Assembly (NCBI GenBank): GCA_029262065.1
Contig: JAJDAC010000010.1
Span: 1 to 41,794, forward strand
From: Candidatus Krumholzibacteriota bacterium
GTDB lineage: Bacteria; Krumholzibacteriota; Krumholzibacteriia; JAJRXK01
Direction: 5' to 3'
DNA length: 41,794 nt
The notes beneath the pieces are model-generated. The model made no database searches. It was given only the letters and a program-made list of their open reading frames with translations, and was not told the origin of the DNA. Of the stretch, positions 19,201-25,718 are shown piece after piece. Position 1 is the stretch's first letter. Each line of letters begins with the position of its first letter. Both the position numbers and the translations under genes were made by a program.

Positions 19201-22200
19201 CAGGGTTGGCGTGCTCACGTTGAGCAGCTCAAGGCCCGGCGCCGGCGGCCCATCACTGGAGATGGTCGCGAACGATCCGCCGTCGCTGCCATCGGCAAAC
19301 AACTGACCAATCAACGTGGAGCCGTCACTGAAATCGAGCGTAACCGTGGAACCAGACAGTTCCAGACCCGAGATGGCCGCCGTATCGTTCGGGCCGGGAG
19401 AAGGCGTTCCTTCGATGCTCGTAGGATCCACGTCGATCGAGAATTCAATGGATTCGCCCGGCGCGAAACCGTCGGCGTTCACTTGCAGACCCTGGAACCC
19501 GCCGGTCCCCATTGGCAAGCTGTGACTGGACGTGACGTTGGAAACCCCCGCCGTACTGACGTCGAGCGTAAATGGTTTGGCCGAAGTGTCCCCCGCGGTT
19601 CCGTTGGGATCGAATACCAGATCGGGAAGCAATGCGGTGCTCAAGTCGAGTGTCATCGACGTCAAGGTCACGGCCGAAGGCAGCGAGGTGTTGACGAGAA
19701 TGAATGAACTCGTACCCGCGGTCGAAGCGTCCAGGATCTCGCCTGGCGTGACGGCGAAGGTCGCGCTGTTGTCGCTGGGCACGAAGCTGGTCTCCAGGAA
19801 ATCCCACGTGGCCCCGAACGGGGTACCAGAGCCGAACGACGTGGAAATCAGGCCCAGAGCCAGTCCTTGGTTGTCGAGCGGGTCCAGCCAGGTCGACGGA
19901 ATGGTCACCGGAGCACCCAGGTCGGTGATGTTGGCCCCACCATCGATCGATACCTGCGGCTGCACGGTACTTGCCGCCGGGTCCACGACGAAGTAGAGCT
20001 CCACCCCGCTTGAACTCAGGAGGTCACCCGTGGTGCCGGTGCCGTAGGTCGTATTGCTGGTCACCGCACCGGCATCTTCCAGCAGGACCTGGATCCCACT
20101 GAGCCCGCCGTTCGCGCTCATGACGATCTTCAGGTAGCTGTCCTGATCTCCAGTTCCCAGGTACAGCCCGTACGACTGGAAGTTGATTGGGGTACTGGGA
20201 CTGCCGCCCACCTCGAAGAATGGTGGCTCGAGCTGGGTGTGCACAACGAAAGCTGGCGTACTGGTATCGGCATCGATACCCATCTGGAAAGCATACTCCT
20301 GCGTGTTGTTTGCGTTGATTGCATCACCCGCCGGAACCTGCTCGACCGTGAACAGCCCCGAGGCACCTCCGGCGGCCATATTGGTTTCGTCGAACAACGT
20401 CAGGTAGTCCGTGCCGTTGTTCATCAATCCGGTAAAGCCCATGCCAAAGAAGCCGGTGCCCGGGTCCTGATTGAAGAAGCTATAGCTGAAGGGAATCGAG
20501 GTAGTCGTGCCGTTATTCGGATCCCACGCGAACATGTCGTTCACGTCCAGGATGCCATCGTTGTCATCGTCGTCGTCGAGCAGGTCGGACACGAAGTCGC
20601 CGTCGTTGTCGTCGGGTTGGCTACCACCGCTACACGGGTCAGTGCCGTTGGCGATCTCATCGGCGTTCGTGTAGCCGTCGTTGTCCTCGTCGAGTAAAGG
20701 ATCGTTGGTTCCCGTACAGGGCGCGCCTCCACCCACGGGCTCAAAGATGGTGATATTGTCCGCGCCGTAGGTAGCGGCCCAGATCGATCCCGGGAAGATG
20801 TCACCATCGCCCTGGGCAATCACGTCGAGCGGTTGCGAACCGAAACCGCTGAACAGCGCCTCCTGCTCCACCACCGTGTCGCCCGCCCCGTTCAGGGCAA
20901 AACGATAGATGTTGCCGTTGAACGATGCGGCCAGGATGTTGCCCTGCAACTGTCCAGAAAAGTTCGAGGCGGTATACTCGTCGATGCCGTTGGTCGAGGC
21001 ACTGATCACGGCGAGCGAGCCGTCTTCCACACCGGGAATCTGGTAGTCGCCCTCGATCGCATTGGCCGCTGCGAACGGCACCGGGGGCACCGGGAAATCA
21101 ACGGCCCAATCGTACGTATTGATGAGGGTCCAATTACCGCCGACCTTCTCGTACTCGTAGAGATCGGAAAATTCTGGGTTGGCACGCGTCGGATTCGGAT
21201 GACCGCCGTAGTAGCCGGGACCGCTCACGAAGTGCAACCCGTCACCGTAGCCCGTGCTGCCGTTCTCGTTGGTCTGGTTGGTAACGTTGGCTGTGCCCTC
21301 GTTGATGGGGATACCGCCCCAGCCGCTGTTCGGGCCATTGTCGAACGTGTAGATACGACCATTCTGGGTACGCACCGCGTCGTAGGCGTTGCGAAAGCCC
21401 GGAGAATAGACCTGCACGGGCCCCGTCAGGTCCCAGATGGCCTGGTTCAGACCGTTGTTGCCGCCGAACGGATCGCCGGGATCGGCAAGACCGGGCGTGC
21501 CGCGCGAAGGGTCGTCCAGGGTCGGTAGGTCGTATAGGTAGTCGTTGCCGTTGCCATCGACCAGGATGGGCAAGGCTTCGAGCGTCGTCAGGTCAACCGA
21601 CAACAACGCCGCCGACAGAGCGTACTCCGGCGTCTGGGAAAAGTTGTTTCCGGGCGCACCCTTGTTGGTGTGACCGCCCTGGATGAGGTACAGCGTATTG
21701 GAGGTAGTGTCGATCTCGATGCCGTTGCTGGAATGGTTTTCTTCTGAGCGGGGCAAACCACGAACCATCTGAACGTGGTCCCAGGCCGAACCGTTCCAGG
21801 TGAGGCGCGAAAGAATACCACTGTTGGTATCCAGGCCGGTGTCATTGTCCACGGAAATGCGCGGGTCCGACGATGTTACGTAGACCACGGGATTGGACGC
21901 GGTGCCCGCGGTGGCAAGCCCGGTTACCTGGCGGTTGCCCTGACCGCTGGCCGTACCATCGTCGTTGTGATTGGGGATGTTCTGGATCGTGTTGATCGTC
22001 TCGGTAGCCGTGGCGACATAGGACACCGAGCCGGTATCCTGACGCTCGATGGTGTAGGCAACGATGAGCCCGTTCTGCTGCGAAACATATAGCCGGTCGT
22101 CAGGACCGAATTCGAGCGACGTGGGGTTGTTCAGACTCTCACCGCTGAGCCCGTACTGATCGAACGCCACCGGCGCCGCCCCCGGATCGAAGCCCTCTCC

Positions 22201-23094
22201 GTTCAGATTGACGGTCAGCGGAGAGTTGCTGCCGTCGTGGGTAATGGTCAGCGTCTCGGATACCTGTCCGGCCGTCAGCGGGCTGAAGGTCACGTCGAAA
22301 TTGACCGAGCCGCCGGGCGCGATCGACGGCGTGCCCAGCGTGTGACTGAAGTCGCCGCTGGTCACCGCACTCAAGATGTTGATTGTTTGATCACCAGGAT
22401 CACCAAGGTTGTTCAGCGTGACATTCTGTGGTGCCGAACTGGTGGCCGTTTCAAGAAGGCCGAACGAGAGTCCCGTGGGCGACGGACTCAGGAATCCGTT
22501 GGTGTCGGCCGCGAGAATCTCTATGGCGTTGATCAGCGTGTTCTCGACGCCGTGGATGAACGTGATGTCCAGGTTCGCATCGCTCGCCACCACGAAAGGA
22601 AGCATGATCGCGTTCAGGTGACCGTATTGGCCCGAGAGGTCCAACCCGCTCACCACGGTGTTGCCTTCGATCTGAATATCAAATACGCGTTGTCCGGCCG
22701 CGCTGGTTCCACCGAATCCGTTCTTCATGTACAGACGGACTTCGTAGCTTCCCGTCGCTCCCACGGGGAACGTCCAGGTCATTTCAGGCGCTCCAGCGGG
22801 GTCCCAGCGCTCGGTATCGTATAGCGTGGGCGGCGCGCCCGCGGGTACCGAGGGGTCGATCGTTCCACCAGGGAAACCGTTCAGGTTGCTACCCGAATTG
22901 TGATACGTCGATGGCACGGCGGCCGAGTCTTCGTCCCAATCAGGTCCTGCATCGATCGAAGTGAGCTGGCCACCGCCGGCATTCACCCGAAACAGAACTG
23001 TTTGCGCCAACGCTTGCGGGGCCAGCGCGGCCAAGCAGGTAGCAACAAGAAATACGACCATCAACAGTCGGGGCAAGGTGTTCACTAAGCGCAT
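16267..23094 (-). CDS. Giant secreted malectin / sugar-dehydrogenase propeller surface protein (2275 aa)
   Basis: It starts at an ATG with AGGAAGAA eight bases upstream and a signal peptide (about 1-30). Domains in order: malectin 1 (31-195, VLFRVNAGGGQLTSIDAGPDW), Ig-like choice-of-anchor-D domain (about 196-303), and a GSDH-like propeller (about 310-790). Asp-rich thrombospondin-3-type calcium repeats follow (about 795-860), then a beta-rich lectin-like domain (about 860-1130). After a long repeat module come malectin 2 (about 1405-1568), a second copy of the module (about 1578-1881), an Ig-like domain (about 1885-1988) and malectin 3 (about 1995-2168). A PNPFNPRTTI-type sorting domain ends in MTLVK (about 2185-2275). 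Malectin domains bind di- or oligosaccharides, so a glycan-binding, calcium-stabilised cell-surface role is likely. A close paralogue lies upstream at 25719-31646. Confidence 0.88.
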   Translation of the reverse strand: MRLVNTLPRLLMVVFLVATCLAALAPQALAQTVLFRVNAGGGQLTSIDAGPDWDEDSAAVPSTYHNSGSNLNGFPGGTIDPSVPAGAPPTLYDTERWDPAGAPEMTWTFPVGATGSYEVRLYMKNGFGGTSAAGQRVFDIQIEGNTVVSGLDLSGQYGHLNAIMLPFVVASDANLDITFIHGVENTLINAIEILAADTNGFLSPSPTGLSFGLLETATSSAPQNVTLNNLGDPGDQTINILSAVTSGDFSHTLGTPSIAPGGSVNFDVTFSPLTAGQVSETLTITHDGSNSPLTVNLNGEGFDPGAAPVAFDQYGLSGESLNNPTSLEFGPDDRLYVSQQNGLIVAYTIERQDTGSVSYVATATETINTIQNIPNHNDDGTASGQGNRQVTGLATAGTASNPVVYVTSSDPRISVDNDTGLDTNSGILSRLTWNGSAWDHVQMVRGLPRSEENHSSNGIEIDTTSNTLYLIQGGHTNKGAPGNNFSQTPEYALSAALLSVDLTTLEALPILVDGNGNDYLYDLPTLDDPSRGTPGLADPGDPFGGNNGLNQAIWDLTGPVQVYSPGFRNAYDAVRTQNGRIYTFDNGPNSGWGGIPINEGTANVTNQTNENGSTGYGDGLHFVSGPGYYGGHPNPTRANPEFSDLYEYEKVGGNWTLINTYDWAVDFPVPPVPFAAANAIEGDYQIPGVEDGSLAVISASTNGIDEYTASNFSGQLQGNILAASFNGNIYRFALNGAGDTVVEQEALFSGFGSQPLDVIAQGDGDIFPGSIWAATYGADNITIFEPVGGGAPCTGTNDPLLDEDNDGYTNADEIANGTDPCSGGSQPDDNDGDFVSDLLDDDDDNDGILDVNDMFAWDPNNGTTTSIPFSYSFFNQDPGTGFFGMGFTGLMNNGTDYLTLFDETNMAAGGASGLFTVEQVPAGDAINANNTQEYAFQMGIDADTSTPAFVVHTQLEPPFFEVGGSPSTPINFQSYGLYLGTGDQDSYLKIVMSANGGLSGIQVLLEDAGAVTSNTTYGTGTTGDLLSSSGVELYFVVDPAASTVQPQVSIDGGANITDLGAPVTIPSTWLDPLDNQGLALGLISTSFGSGTPFGATWDFLETSFVPSDNSATFAVTPGEILDASTAGTSSFILVNTSLPSAVTLTSMTLDLSTALLPDLVFDPNGTAGDTSAKPFTLDVSTAGVSNVTSSHSLPMGTGGFQGLQVNADGFAPGESIEFSIDVDPTSIEGTPSPGPNDTAAISGLELSGSTVTLDFSDGSTLIGQLFADGSDGGSFATISSDGPPAPGLELLNVSTPTLVGTANQVARITGPPGSTAKLVRVEAALFEQAGGGVNIDPFEANAALVVEPLGGIVLDGTGTADVPIVLTNTNADGGLNYLAATFEGPSGDGFVSPTVVVEYEETIPGVSIYRVNAGGPQLVAADASAPDWSVDSAASPSTYVNATDTGNQIYTNVVPITLDPSVPASVPSALFTTERYDQLATAEELQWDFPVTAGNDYEVRLFFAEIFPGAQSPAFRLFSVFVEGGIVLQDYDVFSDVGADTGVMKAFSVTPADNNLDIDFVHVAENPAIKGIEIVDLTAATDAQALIQITPTGNITTSTFTAGSLQITNQSTDGSNIVGVRLDLSTASLPDMVFDPVGDAGDVLGKCLTPDSGSIATGFVTPVDPCVDPFDLPHDLGYDAVDLAFTDFAAGETFTFSVDIDPTSIQGAPGTGSSGSVSGFELAGATVTVTFDLAGALVAETFAIAGSESGSQAIVRAGLPAAPGIAVLGATNPSVLADANQTVQITGPIGADVRLTVVEAALLTAGAPGGGFDLDPFEANEAVVITEYTATVGAGGTVDIPVVLTDSQLEGGFNYITAAFTDADGATGSNSDTWVHEFDPVALPALGAAPDPVAFGSVGVGSTPAQAVTLTHLGLVGSPDITVDAVDVVGANAAEFSTDFAGPIVLTPGTQTVFNVTFDPVFNGPKSASLSVSHNGLTPPLLVALTGEGTGGTDPSWLYRVNAGGAELTAIDAGPNWSADTLAAPSPYFTAGSNTVYSTAAGSSTGDTIDMSDPSIPATTPVELFKTERYDDTAVPEMQYTFPIAPTTSGTFEVRLYFADIFTGTQAVGARLFDVSIEGNLVLDDYDVFAAVGGAAGVMESFMVSVTDGDLVIDFGHNVENPAIKGIEILELAPTSAPEIPVREQYTLEQNRPNPFNPRTTISFSLKQGAPTSLRIYDVAGRLVRTLVDGKLPAGRHSYVWDGTDRGGRQVSTGVYYYRVVSDSFEQSKRMTLVK

Positions 23095-23166
23095 GACGAC
23101 GTTCTTCCTGAATAGCTTGAACTGACGGGCAAGCAGACGCTTCCCGGTTCGGACACAAGAGAATCG

Positions 23167-23189
23167 CCCCGGGGTGGTACACCCCGGGG
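23167..23189 (-). terminator. Strong GC-rich hairpin terminator after the small malectin gene
   Basis: CCCCGGGGTG (23167-23176) and CACCCCGGGG (23180-23189) are perfect inverted repeats around GTA, 24 bases past the stop of the small malectin gene. The minus-strand exit reads CGATTCTCTTG, moderately U-rich. It separates that gene from the giant gene starting at 23094. Confidence 0.7.
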
Positions 23190-23212
23190 ACTTCAGAACA
23201 AATTGTGTTGCT

Positions 23213-23893
23213 TTAGAAGCGGCTCTTCACGGTGCCCCAGCTCTGGCTTTCCACAGGCACGGGCGGCAGATCGGAGGTGATAATCTCGATGGCCTTGACC
23301 GCCGGATTCTCGATCTGGTGAATGAACTCGATGTCCAGGTCAACCTGGCCTGCGTCGTCGTCGCCTGCGCTATCGGCCTGCACGACGATCGTGCGCCCGA
23401 AAGCCGTATTGCAACCGAACTCACCAGCCGGGTCGATGTCGTCCATACTGCTGTGCACGGCGCCTTCGATCGACACGTCGAACTGACGGAAACCGGCCCC
23501 ACCGGTGCAAGCGTTGTTGAAGATCTCGGCGAAGTACAACCGTACCTCGTAGGTGCCGGGGCTCACGGGGAACACGTACTTCATCTCGGTGCCAGGAGCC
23601 AGGTCGTAGCGCTCAATCTGAATCACCGACATAGGAACGTTGGTGGGAACGAACGACATGTCGATGGCCGCGCCGGTGCTGAAGGAATTGTTGTTTCCGC
23701 CCGAAACCCAGTATGGCGACGGAGCGGCCGTCGTGTCTGCACTCCAGTCGGGTCCAGCATCGAGGGAAGTGGTGTTCCCGCCACCGCAATTGACGCGGTA
23801 GACGACGGTCTGGGCGCTGGCGGTGCCTGCCGCAGCGAACACAAATACGCAAAACAGCGCAATAAGCATGCGCTGGCCGTTTGCAAGGGTCAT
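23213..23893 (-). CDS. Small secreted single-malectin-domain protein with SWxxVK tail
   Basis: The 226-aa product has a signal peptide (about 1-27) and one malectin domain (about 29-205). The domain shows VVYRVNCGGGNTTSLDAGPDW, EVRLYFAEIF and NPAVKAIEIIT, close to the malectin domains of the two flanking giant proteins. It has no sorting domain of the PNPFNP type; instead it ends SQSWGTVKSRF, resembling the end of the LamG-like protein (SWSALKGTFGQR). AGGAGCT precedes the ATG at good spacing. A strong terminator follows. It may be a secreted glycan-binding subunit working with the giant proteins (inference). Confidence 0.87.
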   Translation of the reverse strand: MTLANGQRMLIALFCVFVFAAAGTASAQTVVYRVNCGGGNTTSLDAGPDWSADTTAAPSPYWVSGGNNNSFSTGAAIDMSFVPTNVPMSVIQIERYDLAPGTEMKYVFPVSPGTYEVRLYFAEIFNNACTGGAGFRQFDVSIEGAVHSSMDDIDPAGEFGCNTAFGRTIVVQADSAGDDDAGQVDLDIEFIHQIENPAVKAIEIITSDLPPVPVESQSWGTVKSRF

Positions 23894-24065
23894 GGGATAG
23901 GAGCTCCTGAAAGTGGATAAGCAGATCTTGACTCGCGCCTAGTGTAGCACAGTTCGCCATGGGCAAGCGTAGGCGTCGCCCTCCAGAATCTTGAGGGATT
24001 GCCGCCGGCAAGGCGATCGACGATTCGGAGGGGAAACTTGGGCGTAGAAACCTTGAAGAGACCTG

Positions 24066-24277
24066 GATTGTTGCTCCCAAGGGGGATTGTTCTCACGAGC
24101 TTGGGAGTGAAGAAGCCCCCCGGTTGCTCTTTCCGGGGGGGTTGTTCTCGACGAGCTTGGGAGTGAAGAAGCCCCCCGGTTGCTCTTTTCCGGGGAGCTT
24201 GCTTTCACGAGCTTGGGAGTGAAGAAGCCCCCCGGTTGCTCTTCCGGGGGGCTTGTTCTCACGAGTTCCGGGGGGCT
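24066..24277. repeat. Tandem hairpin-repeat array 2, between the small malectin gene and the IS
   Basis: Three units with a 56-bp period start at 24109, 24165 and 24221. Each contains GAAGCCCCCCGG, a short TTGCTCTT-type loop and a CCGGGG arm. A degenerate unit precedes them (about 24066-24100), and a terminal half-unit CCGGGGGGCT (24268-24277) is cut by the insertion sequence. The second and first full units have imperfect right arms, so the copies are diverging. The array originally followed the stop codon of the giant gene now ending at 25719, exactly as array 1 follows its paralogue. The rest of the gap 23894-24065 shows no gene. Confidence 0.85.
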
Positions 24278-24283
24278 AGACCC

Positions 24284-24297
24284 TATGGAACGGCTGG
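24284..24297 (+). repeat. IS subterminal inverted repeat, left
   Basis: TATGGAACGGCTGG, exact inverse of 25705-25718. The same sequence occurs in the second IS copy at the right end of the window. Confidence 0.9.
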
Positions 24298-24300
24298 ACC

Positions 24301-24367
24301 CCCGTGATGATCGCGGGTTGGATAGGTGTTAACCGAAAATCCAGAGCCGCAAGCGACACGTAGTCGC
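24301..24367 (+). promoter_or_regulatory. Two conserved hairpins in the IS left leader
   Basis: CCCGTG (24301-24306) pairs with CGCGGG (24312-24317) using one G-U pair, and GCGAC (24353-24357) pairs with GTCGC (24363-24367). The second IS copy keeps both, and in it the first stem is fully Watson-Crick (T to C change). This supports a structured leader RNA or DNA hairpins at the left end, just upstream of the transposase ribosome site GGAGG (24378-24382). Confidence 0.6.
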
Positions 24368-24389
24368 TGCATTCTACGGAGGTCCAACC

Positions 24390-25490
24390 ATGCAAGATTC
24401 TACCATCTGGGTCGGTCTCGACGTGCACAAGGATTCCATCACTGCCGCGATTCTCAAGGACGGCGATTCCCACGCCGAGGTCATTCGAATGTCGAGTGAT
24501 CTCAACAAAGTCCGACGACTGTTCCGGCGACTCTCGGTCGACGGTCCAATCCGTTCGTGCTACGAGGCTTCGGGATCTGGATTCGTTCTCCACCGGGCGC
24601 TCACCGACCACGGGTACTCGTGCGAGGTGGTTGCCCCGTCGTTGATTCCGCGCAAGCCCGGCGACCGTCGAAAGACCGACAAGATCGACGCGATCCAACT
24701 TGCGAAACTCCTGCGCAGCGGTCACCTCACCCCGGTCGAGATCCCCAGCGAAGAGCAGGAGGCCGTGCGCGGGATCGTTCGCTATCGCGCCGTTCTCAAG
24801 CAGGAAGCCAAGCGCGCGAAGCATCGAATCTGTGGCTTTCTGCTACGGCAAGGGCTCACGTTTGATGGCAGCAAATCCAACTGGACCAAGAAACACCGCA
24901 TCTGGATTGCGCAAATGCGGCGTGAGCTCGAAGGTCCCGCGCAGCTGTGTCTGTCGATGGAGCTCGAGCACCTGGAATATCTGGAGAGTCAGCTCAATTC
25001 ACTCGACACGGAGATCGAACGGGAGTCCAGGTGCGAGCCGTACCGAAAAACCGTCGAGGCCCTGCAATGTTTGCGTGGAGTGAAAACCCTAACCGCGATG
25101 ACACTCGCCACGGAGATCGGCGACATCGCCCGTTTTCGATCTCCGCGTGCGCTGATGGCTTGGGTAGGCCTGGTGCCCAGCGAGCGATCTTCGGGTGATC
25201 GCGAACGAAGAGGGCCAATTACCAAGGCCGGAAACAGCGAGGTGCGTCGCGTCCTCATTGAGGCGGGTTGGAACAATCGACATCAGGGAGGTGCTGATCT
25301 GGTCCTCAAACGAAGGCGCCAGGGCCAGGATCCAGCGGCCGTGGCCATCGCCGTGAAAGCACAGCATCGGCTCTCGAAAAAGTTTCGACGACTATGGGAA
25401 CGTAAACATCCCAACGTCGCCGTGGTCGCAGTGGCCCGTGAACTCACCGGTTTCGTCTGGGCCATCATGAACACCGCGCCCCAGCAGTAG
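24390..25490 (+). CDS. IS110/IS1111-family transposase (DEDD, RuvC-like plus Tnp_20)
   Basis: The 366-aa protein has the N-terminal RuvC-like DEDD domain (DEDD_Tnp_IS110): GLDVHKDS carries the first Asp, SCYEASGSG the Glu, and KTDKIDA the two Asp residues. A helical linker (about 125-220) and the C-terminal Tnp_20 domain follow, with LRGVKTLTAMTLATEIGDI and the SSGDRERRGPITKAGN motif holding the catalytic Ser. The ATG has GGAGG seven bases upstream. All key residues are present, so it is probably active. Members of this family work with a guide RNA encoded in a non-coding end of the element. Confidence 0.96.
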   Translation: MQDSTIWVGLDVHKDSITAAILKDGDSHAEVIRMSSDLNKVRRLFRRLSVDGPIRSCYEASGSGFVLHRALTDHGYSCEVVAPSLIPRKPGDRRKTDKIDAIQLAKLLRSGHLTPVEIPSEEQEAVRGIVRYRAVLKQEAKRAKHRICGFLLRQGLTFDGSKSNWTKKHRIWIAQMRRELEGPAQLCLSMELEHLEYLESQLNSLDTEIERESRCEPYRKTVEALQCLRGVKTLTAMTLATEIGDIARFRSPRALMAWVGLVPSERSSGDRERRGPITKAGNSEVRRVLIEAGWNNRHQGGADLVLKRRRQGQDPAAVAIAVKAQHRLSKKFRRLWERKHPNVAVVAVARELTGFVWAIMNTAPQQ

Positions 25491-25704
25491 CTGAGGCGCG
25501 GCCAAGAAAAGTCCGAGAGGAAAGGTTTCGGCAGGGGAATCCTCGTTTGAAGTATGCGGCACGAGCTGTGCTCCAACCCGCGTCATCCTAGTGTGAGGCA
25601 GCCCCAGACGGACCTTTCGGGAATGCGGTTTCGACCCGCGGATATCAGTCTGAAGATCGTCGAGAAATCCCTTTCCTCTCGGACATCTATCGAAGCGGTT
25701 GACA
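25491..25704 (+). ncRNA. Candidate IS guide RNA (bridge/seek RNA) region
   Basis: The 214 bases between the transposase stop and the right inverted repeat contain no gene, far more than the left leader (111 bp). In IS1111-type elements the guide RNA is encoded in this position, downstream of the transposase. AGCCCC (25600-25605) is complementary to the left target flank GGGGCT and GAAAT (25664-25668) to the right flank ATTTC. These matches are too short to be proof. RNA boundaries and loops are not resolved here. Confidence 0.6.
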
Positions 25705-25718
25705 CCAGCCGTTCCATA
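25705..25718 (-). repeat. IS subterminal inverted repeat, right
   Basis: CCAGCCGTTCCATA, inverse of the left copy at 24284-24297. It ends one base before the stop codon of the adjacent giant gene. Confidence 0.9.

Noticed and set aside
23939-24262. 107-aa open frame across repeat array 2
   Set aside because: It is translated hairpin repeat with no ribosome site or family match; it shares its first residues with the array 1 frame only because the repeats match.
24066-24277. Possible CRISPR array
   Set aside because: Units are contiguous 56-bp hairpins without unique spacers, and there are no cas genes in the window.
24276-24824. 182-aa minus-strand frame in the IS
   Set aside because: It is antisense to the transposase catalytic domain and lacks any ribosome site.
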